The position numbers were made by a program, and so were the translations under genes. Positions 25,410 through 33,132 of a DNA stretch of 64,000 bases are shown here, piece after piece. Source of the DNA: Clostridia bacterium. GTDB taxonomy: Bacteria > Bacillota > Limnochordia > DTU080 > RSA5. The notes under the pieces were generated by a model. The model was given only the letters and a program-made list of their open reading frames with translations, searched no databases and was not told the origin of the DNA. Location of the stretch: NCBI GenBank assembly GCA_002919235.1, contig PKEX01000006.1, positions 1 through 64,000 of the forward strand, in the 5' to 3' direction. How positions within the stretch are numbered: position 1 is the stretch's first letter; every line of letters starts with the position of its first letter.

Positions 25410-26259
25410 GCCGGGCACGCTCTACCTGTGCGCCACACCCATCGGCAACTTGCAGGACATCACGCTCAGGGCCTTGTCTACCTTGCGCGGGGTGGCGTGG
25501 ATCGCCGCCGAGGACACGCGGCGTACGCTCAAGCTCCTGAACCACTTCGAGATCGCGGCGCCGCTCATCAGCGTTCACGAGCACAACGAGGAGCAGCGCG
25601 CGGCGGAGCTGGTGGAGCGCCTTCGCCGCGGCGAGGACGGGGCACTGGTCTCGGACGCGGGAACCCCCCTTCTGAGCGATCCCGGCTTTCTCCTGGTGCA
25701 GAGGGCCATCGAGGAGGGAATCCCGATCGTCCCGCTCCCTGGGCCCTCGGCGCTGCTCGCCGCCCTCATCGTCTCGGGCCTGCCGCCCTACCCCTTCTAC
25801 TTCGGGGGGTTCTTGCCCCGAAAGAGCGCGGCGAGAGCCCGCCTTCTCAAAGGGTTGGCGGATCTCGACGCGACGCTGGTGTTTTACGAGGCGCCTCACC
25901 GCCTGGCGGACACCCTGGAGGAGGCCTGCGCGGCCCTGGGAGACCGGCGGGCGGCGGTGGCCCGGGAGCTCACCAAGGTCCATGAGGAGGTGAAGCGGGG
26001 GACTCTCTCCCAGCTGGCTGCGGACTACCGGGAGCGGCCGCCGCGGGGCGAGTGCGTCCTGGTGATCGAAGGCACCGGCGACAAGAGCGGGGCGAAGCAG
26101 GACCGCCCGGCGGACGACGAGATCATCGCCCATCTGGAAAAGGCGCTGGCCTCCGGGCTGACAAAAAAGGAAGCCATCGCAAAGGTGGCTTCCTTGCTGG
26201 GGATCGGGCGGAACGAGGTGTACCGCAAGAGCCTCGAACTGGACGCATCGCGGCAGTGA
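25342..26259 (+). CDS. rsmI: 16S rRNA C1402 ribose 2'-O-methyltransferase
   Basis: This SAM-dependent tetrapyrrole methylase-fold enzyme has GTLYLCATPIGNLQDITLRAL, IAAEDTRRTLKLLNHF, LVSDAGTPLLSDPG and FYEAPHRLADTL, with the C-terminal RsmI helical tail. At 305 aa it is slightly long; the true start may be TTG 25354, giving a shorter N-terminus before GTLYL. It overlaps ricT by more than 50 bp in another frame. It is convergent with abrB, whose stop is 4 bp away, with no clear terminator between. Confidence 0.94.
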   Translation: MVSGLKSRRKSSNAPESSPSGPKPGTLYLCATPIGNLQDITLRALSTLRGVAWIAAEDTRRTLKLLNHFEIAAPLISVHEHNEEQRAAELVERLRRGEDGALVSDAGTPLLSDPGFLLVQRAIEEGIPIVPLPGPSALLAALIVSGLPPYPFYFGGFLPRKSAARARLLKGLADLDATLVFYEAPHRLADTLEEACAALGDRRAAVARELTKVHEEVKRGTLSQLAADYRERPPRGECVLVIEGTGDKSGAKQDRPADDEIIAHLEKALASGLTKKEAIAKVASLLGIGRNEVYRKSLELDASRQ

Positions 26260-26262
26260 CCG

Positions 26263-26508
26263 TCACGATACCTGCTTCATTTCCTCCAAGCAGTTGGCGC
26301 AGATGTTCTTGTCGCGGTAGTTGCGCACACCGTCCGCGCTGCCGCAGAAGATGCACGCCGGCTCGTACTTCTTGAGGATGATCTTCTCCCCGTCGACGTA
26401 GATCTCCAAAGCGTCCTTTTCCGCGATCTGAAGCGTCCGGCGCAGCTCGATCGGGATGACAACGCGGCCTAGCTCGTCCACTTTGCGGACGATCCCTGTG
26501 GATTTCAC
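26263..26508 (-). CDS. abrB: Transition-state regulator AbrB
   Basis: This 81-aa protein has the swapped-hairpin AbrB DNA-binding domain MKSTGIVRKVDELGRVVIPIELR and the LEIYVDGEKIILKKYEPACIFCG continuation. The C-terminal part holds two Cys pairs (CIFC and CANC) that look like a small zinc ribbon, as in many clostridial AbrB proteins but unlike B. subtilis AbrB. GTG start with GGGAGA upstream. Its place between rsmI and metG matches Bacillus. Confidence 0.95.
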   Translation of the reverse strand: MKSTGIVRKVDELGRVVIPIELRRTLQIAEKDALEIYVDGEKIILKKYEPACIFCGSADGVRNYRDKNICANCLEEMKQVS

Positions 26509-26525
26509 CTGGCGTCTCCCCTCTC

Positions 26526-26543
26526 ATTCGACAAAATTCGACA
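26526..26543 (-). promoter_or_regulatory. Tandem TGTCGAAT repeat in abrB leader
   Basis: On the minus strand TGTCGAAT occurs twice with a 2-nt gap, in an AT-rich patch between the abrB promoter and its ribosome site. One helical turn (10 bp) separates the copies, as expected for a regulator site; autoregulation by AbrB is a guess. Confidence 0.5.
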
Positions 26544-26558
26544 TGCAGCGTCGCGTTG

Positions 26559-26587
26559 ATTATACTAAAATTTCCAGGGCGCGTCAA
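26559..26587 (-). promoter_or_regulatory. Sigma-A promoter of abrB
   Basis: On the minus strand TTGACG (26587-26582) and TATAAT (26564-26559) are 17 bp apart in an unusually AT-rich stretch. Confidence 0.9.
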
Positions 26588-26605
26588 CAAATGATCCATG
26601 TTTTA

Positions 26606-27061
26606 TTATCGGCTAATCTGGAGGATTCTGAAGAGGAGCGCGGCAAAGCCGGCGGCCACCAGGGGCCCGGTGGGGATCCCGCCGAGAAAGGAGACGCCCA
26701 GGATCGACCCGATGATCAGCCCCACCATCACTTGGGGTTTGGCGGCGAGCAGTCCCAGGCCAAAGACTCCGAGGCACGAGGCCAGGGTGCCGACGCCCAC
26801 GGCGAGCAGGCCTGCCGGGGAAAAGAGCGTCTGGGCGACGTGGGACAGGCCCATTTTCCCTGTGGCGAAGGGGACGAGGAGGCCCAAGGTCATGAAGAGG
26901 ATGCCGGTGTGGATGCTGTGCGCCTCGATCCAGGCGAGCAGCGGAGGGGGAGCGACGAGCGCCAGGGCGAGGAGCGCGCCGGCGGCCAGGGCCACGTGGG
27001 GATTGCCGCCCAGAAGTCCCAGCAAACTGACCACCGCCAGCGCGACCTCTCCGTCCTTCAA
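26606..27061 (-). CDS. DUF441 integral membrane protein
   Basis: The protein of about 151 aa has four to five hydrophobic segments and Gly-rich turns (LGLLGGNPHVALAAGALLAL; GLLVPFATGKMGL; VGLIIGSILGVSFLGGIPTGPLVAAGFAALL), the pattern of the YeaL/DUF441 family. Function is unknown. TTG 27061 with GGAGG 7 nt upstream is preferred to the track start 22 codons earlier. It lies divergent from the metG T-box. Confidence 0.85.
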   Translation of the reverse strand: MKDGEVALAVVSLLGLLGGNPHVALAAGALLALALVAPPPLLAWIEAHSIHTGILFMTLGLLVPFATGKMGLSHVAQTLFSPAGLLAVGVGTLASCLGVFGLGLLAAKPQVMVGLIIGSILGVSFLGGIPTGPLVAAGFAALLFRILQISR

Positions 27062-27120
27062 GGGAGTCCCTCCTCTCCCCATGGGTATGCCGGGCGGCGC
27101 CGGCCCTATCCCGGCCGGAC

Positions 27121-27149
27121 TTGACACCGCGGCACCGATTCGCTATATT
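27121..27149 (+). promoter_or_regulatory. Sigma-A promoter of the T-box-metG unit
   Basis: TTGACA at 27121-27126 and TATATT at 27144-27149 are spaced 17 bp, placing the start near 27156. Confidence 0.9.
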
Positions 27150-27155
27150 CGAGGG

Positions 27156-27512
27156 CAACGGAAAAGCTTTGCGCTCACGATCTGCTAAAGGCGACGATGG
27201 GGAGGAGTAGGCGGCGGCGTCCGACTCCAGAGAGCCGGGGTGGGCGGTTCCGCCCGAGGTGCAAGCCGGCGTCGAGACGTGCCGCCCAAGATGGCCCCGG
27301 AGCTTCCCGCCGAACCTCCGAGCGGAGCAGTAGGCGGCGACGGGATGTCCTCCGCGCGCGGAGGGCGCGGCGCCCGTTAACGCGCCAGGGTATGAAACGG
27401 CCGGAAGGCCGGGAGTACCTGCTGAGGCCCGCGGCCGCGAGGCGCGGGCGAACGAAGGGTGGTACCGCGAGACCTTCGCCCCTTTTTCCGGGCGAAGGTC
27501 TTTTGTTTGTCC
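27156..27512 (+). promoter_or_regulatory. T-box leader (methionine) upstream of metG
   Basis: The conserved T-box AAGGGTGGTACCGCG is at 27456-27470; its TGG can bind the CCA end of uncharged tRNA. The terminator stem GACCTTCGCCC/GGGCGAAGGTC (27472-27500) is followed by TTTTGTTT, and CGAAGG at 27454-27459 can instead pair with CCTTCG to form the antiterminator. Stem I elements GGAGGAGTAG and GAGAGCCGG are present. ATG at 27291-27293 within CCCAAGATGGCC is the likely specifier codon, inferred by position. Uncharged tRNA-Met would allow metG transcription. Confidence 0.93.
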
Positions 27513-27528
27513 GAGGAGGTTGACGCGC

Positions 27529-29526
27529 ATGGCCAAGGGCAAGTACTACATCACGACCCCCATCTACTATCCCAGCGACCGGCTGCACATAGGCCACGCC
27601 TACACCACCGTCTTTTGCGACGCCATCGCCCGCTGGCGGCGGATGGCGGGCGAGGAGGTCCTTTTCCTCACCGGCTCCGACGACCACGGCCAGAAGGTGC
27701 AGCGGGCCGCCCAGTCCAAAGGGATGACTCCCAAGGAGTACGTGGACCACATCGTCCCCACGTTCAAAGAGCTCTGGAGGCGGCTCGACGTCTCGTACGA
27801 CGATTTCATCCGCACCACCGAGCCGCGCCACATCCGGGTGGTGCAGGAGATCTTCCAGCGCCTCTACGACCAGGGCGACATCTACAAGGGCTCTTACGAC
27901 GGGTGGTACTGCACCCCCTGTGAAACCTTCTGGCTCGAGTCCCGCCTGGGGGAGGAGAAGGTGTGCCCCGACTGCGGCCGGCCCGTGGAGTGGGTCGAAG
28001 AGGAGAGCTACTTCTTCCGGATGTCCAAGTACGCGGACGCTCTCCTGGCTCACATCGAGGCGAACCCGGACTTCATTCAGCCGGAAAGCCGCCGCAACGA
28101 GGTGATCAGCTTTATCCAGAGCGGGCTTGAGGACCTGTCGGTCTCCCGGACCACGTTCGACTGGGGCGTGCCGGTGCCGTTCGATCCCAAGCACGTGACG
28201 TACGTGTGGATCGACGCGCTGAGCAACTACGTGACGGCCGCCGGGTACCTCCAGGACGAAGCGAAGTTCAACAAGTGGTGGCCGGCCGACTGCCACGTGG
28301 TGGGCAAGGACATCCTGCGCTTTCACGCCATCATCTGGCCCGCGATCCTTCTCGCTGCGGGGCTGCCGCTGCCCAAGCAGGTGTACGCCCACGGCTGGCT
28401 GCTGACGGATACGGGCAAGATGTCCAAGTCCAAGGGGAACGTGGTGGACCCCATCCGCCTCATCGATTACTTCGGTCCCGACGCGATACGCTATTTCCTC
28501 CTGCGGGAAGTCTCCTTCGGCCAGGACGCCCGCTACAGCACGGAAGCCCTCGTCGAGCGCATCAACGCGGACTTGGCCAACGACCTGGGCAACGCGTTCC
28601 ACCGCAGCTTCTCCATGCTGAAGAAGTTCTGCGGCGGCGTCATCCCTGAGCCGGCTGATCCCGAGGAGCTGGACACCGCCTTGCAGGCCCTGGCGGAGGA
28701 GACCTTCCGGGCGGTGGACGGGGCGGTGCGGTCGCTCCACGTCAACACGGCCTTGGCCGAGCTCTGGAAGCTGGTGCGGGCCGTCAACAAGTACATCGAC
28801 GAGGCCCGGCCCTGGGCGCTGGCAAAGGAAGGCGATTCCCGCCGGCTGGGCACCGTGATGTATCACGTCTTCGAGGCCTTGCGGATCATCGCGGTCCTGG
28901 TGACGCCGTTCATGCCCCGGACCGGCCAGGCCTTCTGGCAGCAGCTGGGCCAGAGCGGCCGCGTCGAGGATCAGGGCCTGGCCGCCTCGGCCTGGGGAGG
29001 CAGCCGTCCGGGGACGGCCGTCCAGGGCGGCGAGCCCCTCTTCCCGCGGCTCGACGTCGACCAGGTCCTGGAGGAGCTCTTGGGAGAGGCCGCGGAAAAG
29101 GACCAGGGTGCCGCCGGAGGAGCGCAGGACGGCGGAGCGCCGGGGACCCGGGGCGGCGCGACGGGACCGTCGGGAGTGAACGTGACAGGAGGGACGGAAG
29201 GTTTGATCACCATCGACGAATTTGCTAAAGTGCAGCTCAAAGTGGCCAAAGTGCTGGAAGCGGAGAAGGTGAAAGGGGCGGACAAGCTGCTCAAGCTCCG
29301 GATCGACCTGGGCTCGGAGACGCGCCAGATCGTCGCCGGCATTGCCCAGCACTACTCGCCCGAAGAGCTGGTGGGTAGGAGCATCGTCGTCGTGGCCAAC
29401 CTCCAGCCGGCAAAGCTGCGGGGCGAGGTCTCCGAGGGGATGCTGCTGGCTGCCTCCGATGAAAGCGGTCGCCTGGCCCTGCTCACGGTGGACCGGGAGA
29501 TCGCGCCGGGGAGCGCGATCCGGTGA
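27529..29526 (+). CDS. metG: Methionyl-tRNA synthetase with C-terminal tRNA-binding domain
   Basis: This 665-aa class Ia synthetase has the HIGH-type motif as DRLHIGHAYTTVF, a CP zinc site with CTPC and CPDC, and the KMSKS motif TGKMSKSKGNVVDP. A Gly/Ala-rich linker leads to a C-terminal Trbp111/EMAP-like domain (FAKVQLKVAKVLEAEKVKGADKLL). ATG 27529 has GAGGAGG 10 nt upstream; a TTG three codons earlier abuts it. Expression is under the T-box leader. Its stop overlaps the start of tatD (GTGA). Confidence 0.97.
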   Translation: MAKGKYYITTPIYYPSDRLHIGHAYTTVFCDAIARWRRMAGEEVLFLTGSDDHGQKVQRAAQSKGMTPKEYVDHIVPTFKELWRRLDVSYDDFIRTTEPRHIRVVQEIFQRLYDQGDIYKGSYDGWYCTPCETFWLESRLGEEKVCPDCGRPVEWVEEESYFFRMSKYADALLAHIEANPDFIQPESRRNEVISFIQSGLEDLSVSRTTFDWGVPVPFDPKHVTYVWIDALSNYVTAAGYLQDEAKFNKWWPADCHVVGKDILRFHAIIWPAILLAAGLPLPKQVYAHGWLLTDTGKMSKSKGNVVDPIRLIDYFGPDAIRYFLLREVSFGQDARYSTEALVERINADLANDLGNAFHRSFSMLKKFCGGVIPEPADPEELDTALQALAEETFRAVDGAVRSLHVNTALAELWKLVRAVNKYIDEARPWALAKEGDSRRLGTVMYHVFEALRIIAVLVTPFMPRTGQAFWQQLGQSGRVEDQGLAASAWGGSRPGTAVQGGEPLFPRLDVDQVLEELLGEAAEKDQGAAGGAQDGGAPGTRGGATGPSGVNVTGGTEGLITIDEFAKVQLKVAKVLEAEKVKGADKLLKLRIDLGSETRQIVAGIAQHYSPEELVGRSIVVVANLQPAKLRGEVSEGMLLAASDESGRLALLTVDREIAPGSAIR

Positions 29527-30308
29527 CGCTGATCGACACCCACGCCCACCTGGCCGCGGAGGAATTTGACGCGGACCGGGAAGAGGCGCTGGCCCGGGCG
29601 CGGGAGGCGGGCGTTGCGGGAATCGTCTGCGTCGGGGACCGCCTGGACTCCTCCAGGGCCTCCCTGGAGCTGGCGCAGTCCCGGACGGGACTGTGGGCCA
29701 CCGCGGGCGTGCATCCTCACTACGCGCGAGAGGCCGGAGACGACCTGGAAAGGCGGCTCGAGGAGCTCCTGGCGCACCCGCTGGTGGTCGCCGTGGGGGA
29801 GGTCGGCCTCGACTACCATTACGACTTCTCCCCCCGGGACGTGCAGCAGGACGTCTTTCGCCGCCAGATCCGGTTGGCCCGCGCGGTGGGAAAGCCCTTG
29901 GTGATCCACAATCGCGAGTCGGACCAGGACCTGGTGCGGATCCTGGAGGAGGAGAAGGCGGGCGACGTGGGCGGTGTCCTCCACTGCTTCTGGGGCGACG
30001 AGGCGCTGGCCCGCGCCGCTTTGGAGATGGGGTTTTACCTCGGGGTCGGGGGGCCGGTTACGTTCAAGAAGTCGGACGCCCTGCGGCAGACGCTGCAGGG
30101 CGTTCCGGTGGAGCGCCTGATCGTGGAGACCGACGCGCCTTACCTGGCTCCCGTGCCCTACCGGGGCAAGCGCAACGAGCCCTCGTACGTGGTGGAGACG
30201 GCAAAGCAGCTGGCCGCTCTCAAGGGGCTGGACCTCGAAGAGCTGGCCCGCATCACCACGGAGAACGCCCGGCGCCTTTTCCGGATCGAGTTGAACCAAA
30301 CCGCGTGA
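29523..30308 (+). CDS. tatD: TatD-family metal-dependent DNase
   Basis: This 261-aa TIM-barrel hydrolase has the metal ligands DTHAHL, VGEVGLDYHYDFSP (Glu), VIHNRES, HCFWGDE and ETDAPYLAPVPYRGKRNEP. In Bacillus it follows metG as yabD. It starts with GTG overlapping the metG stop, so the two are translationally coupled. Confidence 0.96.
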   Translation: MTLIDTHAHLAAEEFDADREEALARAREAGVAGIVCVGDRLDSSRASLELAQSRTGLWATAGVHPHYAREAGDDLERRLEELLAHPLVVAVGEVGLDYHYDFSPRDVQQDVFRRQIRLARAVGKPLVIHNRESDQDLVRILEEEKAGDVGGVLHCFWGDEALARAALEMGFYLGVGGPVTFKKSDALRQTLQGVPVERLIVETDAPYLAPVPYRGKRNEPSYVVETAKQLAALKGLDLEELARITTENARRLFRIELNQTA

Positions 30309-30346
30309 ACATGGTATTCTACACTGGGTAGAGCAGGCGCCAGCCG

Positions 30347-30373
30347 GCCGGCCCCGGTAGGGGGCCGGCTTTT
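30347..30373 (+). terminator. Intrinsic terminator after tatD
   Basis: Nine-base stem GCCGGCCCC/GGGGCCGGC with loop GGTAG, then TTTT. It ends the metG-tatD unit 39 bp past the tatD stop. Confidence 0.85.
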
Positions 30374-30406
30374 CGCGTCTATGAGGGAGCGGAGCGGAGG
30401 GAGTTC

Positions 30407-31348
30407 ATGGCGTTTTCGAGGGGGCTTGAGGACGCCCTGCGTTCGCTGGACGAGGCTGCGGGCCTGCTGGAGGCGGCCGCGGGCCGCCTGCGGGACGCGG
30501 CGGAGCAGCTCCGCCGGGCGGCGGGAGACGGCCCGGGCGGGGGCGGGCCGGGCGCGCCGGACGCTCTCCCGGGCGGGTACAGGGGCGCGGCGTCCGGCGA
30601 AGACCCCGCGGCCTACGTCGCCCGGCACCTGGCTGCGCGGTGGTCCCGCGAGGCGCGTGACCCTATCTTCACAGCCGGCGGCGTGGAGATTGATTTGACC
30701 ACGGCCCACGGCAAGTGGCAGCTCCTCATGCTGGCCGTGCTCAAGGGGGCCAGGGTGCGGGAGGCGGTGGTCTACCGGACCTTTGCCGGTCTGGTGGAGC
30801 GGGGCCTCGACCGTCTGGAGAAGCTCGCGGCCGATTCCGCGTTCACCCGGGAGGAGCTGGAGGAGGTCCTCGCCCGCCGGTACCGGGCCCTCACCCGGCG
30901 GGAGGCGAAGGTCGAGGCCTTGGTGGAGAACGCCGCGCGGCTCTTGCGTGAGTACGGCGGCGACCTGGACCGGCTCTACGCCGCCGCGGGCGGCGACAGC
31001 CAGGCGCTGGTCCGCGCGCTTCAGGAATTTAAGCAGATGGGAGTGACCGCGCACTGGCTCTGCCGGGTCTTGAAGCACCATGGAATCTGGCCCGGCGCAG
31101 GGCCGGAGGCCACGCGGTACTTCGACCGTTACACGGAGCTGCCTCTCCAGCGGCTGGGGCTCGTCGCCGGCGGGGCCGGTGGGGGGCGGGGCGGCGGCGC
31201 CGCGAAGTTCGTCGACGCCTATCTGGGAGGAGACACCCTCCCGCTCTACCGCCACGGCCTTTTCCTCTGCAGCCGAGACGATGCCGCGCTCTGCCGGGCC
31301 GAGTGCCCATTTCATCGGCTCTGCACATTCCCGGCGAGAACCGAATAA
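30407..31348 (+). CDS. Divergent HhH-GPD / [4Fe-4S] DNA-glycosylase-like protein
   Basis: This 313-aa protein begins with a coiled-coil helix (LEDALRSLDEAAGLLEAAAGRL) and a Gly-rich linker. The remainder aligns by eye to endonuclease III: KVEALVENAARLLREYGGDLD like the helix before the HhH, LQEFKQMGVTAHWLCRVLKHHG at the HhH, and YFDRYTELPLQRLGL at the VDTH-RLGL block. The C-terminal CSRDDAALCRAECPFHRLC gives Cys spacing C-x7-C-x3-C-x5-C, close to the Nth cluster loop C-x6-C-x2-C-x5-C. The catalytic Lys of the HhH is not obvious. It could be a base-excision or DNA-binding protein; remote homology only. Confidence 0.55.
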   Translation: MAFSRGLEDALRSLDEAAGLLEAAAGRLRDAAEQLRRAAGDGPGGGGPGAPDALPGGYRGAASGEDPAAYVARHLAARWSREARDPIFTAGGVEIDLTTAHGKWQLLMLAVLKGARVREAVVYRTFAGLVERGLDRLEKLAADSAFTREELEEVLARRYRALTRREAKVEALVENAARLLREYGGDLDRLYAAAGGDSQALVRALQEFKQMGVTAHWLCRVLKHHGIWPGAGPEATRYFDRYTELPLQRLGLVAGGAGGGRGGGAAKFVDAYLGGDTLPLYRHGLFLCSRDDAALCRAECPFHRLCTFPARTE

Positions 31349-31384
31349 AGATCTTTCGTCTCGGCGAAATGTTCGGGGCTGAAG

Positions 31385-31413
31385 TTGACACTGCCTGGCC
31401 GCTCTGCTAAGAT
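31385..31413 (+). promoter_or_regulatory. Promoter of purA
   Basis: TTGACA (31385-31390) and TAAGAT (31408-31413), 17-bp spacer. Confidence 0.85.
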
Positions 31414-31460
31414 TTATCCGGCCTTCGGGCCGCACACGAACGATGGGAGGACACTTTCCG

Positions 31461-32777
31461 ATGCCCAGTGTGGCGATTGTCGGGTCGCAGTGGGGGGACG
31501 AAGGAAAGGGGAAGATCACCGACTTCCTGGCGGAAGAGGCGGACGTGGTCGTCCGCTACCAGGGCGGCAACAACGCAGGACACACCGTGGTCGTCGGCGA
31601 CCAGGTGTTCAAACTCCACTTGATCCCGTCGGGCGCCATCCATCCGGGGAAGCGGTGCGTTCTCGGGAACGGGGTCGTCGTCGATCCGAAAGTGCTCGTG
31701 GATGAGCTGAGGCAGCTCTGGGAGCGGGGCGTCACCCAGTTCTCGCTGTACGTCAGTGAGCGGGCGCACGTGATCCTCCCGTACCACCGGGTCCAGGACG
31801 AGCTGGAGGAGGCGTCCCGGGGCGACGGGAAGCTGGCGACGACGGGGCGGGGGATCGGGCCCGCCTACGTCGACAAGGTGGCGCGGAGCGGCATCCGGAT
31901 GATCGACTTCGTCGATCCCCAGCGTTTCCGGCAGCTCCTCTCCGCCGTGGTGCCTCAGAAGAACCGGCTGCTGGGGGCGCTTTACGGCCATCCCGGCTTC
32001 GATGCGGACGAGATCTTCGAGGAGTACGCCCCCTTGGCGGAAGAGCTCCGGCCGCTGGTGACGGATACGTCGGTGCTGGTGGCGGAGGCGCTCGCAGAAG
32101 GGAGGAACGTCCTCTTCGAGGGAGCGCAAGGGACGCTCTTGGACGTGGACCACGGGACGTACCCGTTCGTCACGTCCTCGTCGCCCACCGCCGGCGGGAT
32201 CGCCTCGGGCGTGGGCATCAGCCCCAGGGCCATCGACCGCATCCTCGGCGTGGCCAAGGCCTACACCACGCGCGTGGGTACGGGGCCCTTCCCCACGGAA
32301 CTCACCGGTGCGACGGCCGAGCGCATCCGCGAGCGGGGGAAGGAGTACGGTACCACCACCGGACGGCCGCGCCGCTGCGGCTGGTTCGACGCGGTGGTGG
32401 TACGGCACGCCGCCCGGGTGAACGGCCTGACGGATCTGGCGCTGACCGGCATCGACACCTTGGGCGGCTTCGACGAGGTGAAGGTGTGCGTCGCCTACCG
32501 GTGCGGCGGCCGGCGCCTCGAGCACTTTCCCAGCAGCCTCCAGGCGCTGGACGAGTGCGAGCCGGTCTATGAGACGTTTGAGGGCTGGCCGGAGGACTTG
32601 ACCGGCGTCGAGCGGTGGGAGGATCTCCCGGCGGCGGCCAGGGCGTACGTGGAGGGCATCGAGCGCCTGGTCGGTGTGCCCGTCTCGATCGTCTCCATCG
32701 GGCGCGCCCGCTCGGCCACGCTGGTGCGGGAGCCGCTCTTTCCCGGCAAGGGCGCTGTCCTGGCGCCGCGCGCGTAA
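31461..32777 (+). CDS. purA: Adenylosuccinate synthetase
   Basis: This 438-aa enzyme makes adenylosuccinate from IMP, aspartate and GTP (AMP branch). SVAIVGSQWGDEGKGKITD carries the GTP P-loop with catalytic Asp, NNAGHTVV the IMP-binding His, GRGIGPAYVDK and TTTGRPRRCGWFD are further signatures. ATG 31461 gives the family-typical N-terminus and lies after GGGAGG; the track start is six codons earlier. Monocistronic by its own promoter. Confidence 0.97.
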   Translation: MPSVAIVGSQWGDEGKGKITDFLAEEADVVVRYQGGNNAGHTVVVGDQVFKLHLIPSGAIHPGKRCVLGNGVVVDPKVLVDELRQLWERGVTQFSLYVSERAHVILPYHRVQDELEEASRGDGKLATTGRGIGPAYVDKVARSGIRMIDFVDPQRFRQLLSAVVPQKNRLLGALYGHPGFDADEIFEEYAPLAEELRPLVTDTSVLVAEALAEGRNVLFEGAQGTLLDVDHGTYPFVTSSSPTAGGIASGVGISPRAIDRILGVAKAYTTRVGTGPFPTELTGATAERIRERGKEYGTTTGRPRRCGWFDAVVVRHAARVNGLTDLALTGIDTLGGFDEVKVCVAYRCGGRRLEHFPSSLQALDECEPVYETFEGWPEDLTGVERWEDLPAAARAYVEGIERLVGVPVSIVSIGRARSATLVREPLFPGKGAVLAPRA

Positions 32778-32853
32778 GGTGCGCAGGCCCGCGAACCTGC
32801 CGCGGGGACGAACCCGCGGGCAGCCGGGCCGGCGCCGGGCGGCGAAAGACAGC

Positions 32854-32882
32854 TTGACACCAGCTGGACAATGGGTTATAGT
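32854..32882 (+). promoter_or_regulatory. Promoter of tRNA-Val
   Basis: TTGACA (32854-32859), 17 bp, TATAGT (32877-32882). Confidence 0.88.
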
Positions 32883-32929
32883 AAACTATGCACTTGTCCG
32901 GCGGCGTTCGCCGCTGGGCAGTGCGCCGT

Positions 32930-33006
32930 GGGCAGATAGCTCAGCTGGTCAGAGCGCTGCGCTCACATCGCAGAGGCCGGGGGTTCGAGTCCCTCTCTGC
33001 CCACCA
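32930..33006 (+). tRNA. tRNA-Val(CAC)
   Basis: GGGCAGA pairs with TCTGCCC, anticodon stem-loop CTGCG-CTCACAT-CGCAG (anticodon CAC), T loop GTTCGAGTC, and encoded CCA. It has its own promoter and terminator. Confidence 0.97.
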
Positions 33007-33011
33007 GCGCG

Positions 33012-33049
33012 AAAACCCTTCCGGAGCCCGGCTCCGGAAGGGTTTTTTT
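33012..33049 (+). terminator. Intrinsic terminator of tRNA-Val
   Basis: Fourteen-base stem AACCCTTCCGGAGC/GCTCCGGAAGGGTT with a 3-nt loop, followed by five T residues. Confidence 0.95.
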
Positions 33050-33132
33050 CGTCCGGGCAAAACCTCGTGTTGACGCCGGCGGCGGCCAGCACATACAATG
33101 GAGTTGGTTGTTGGGTCTTTTGGGAAGAGGAG

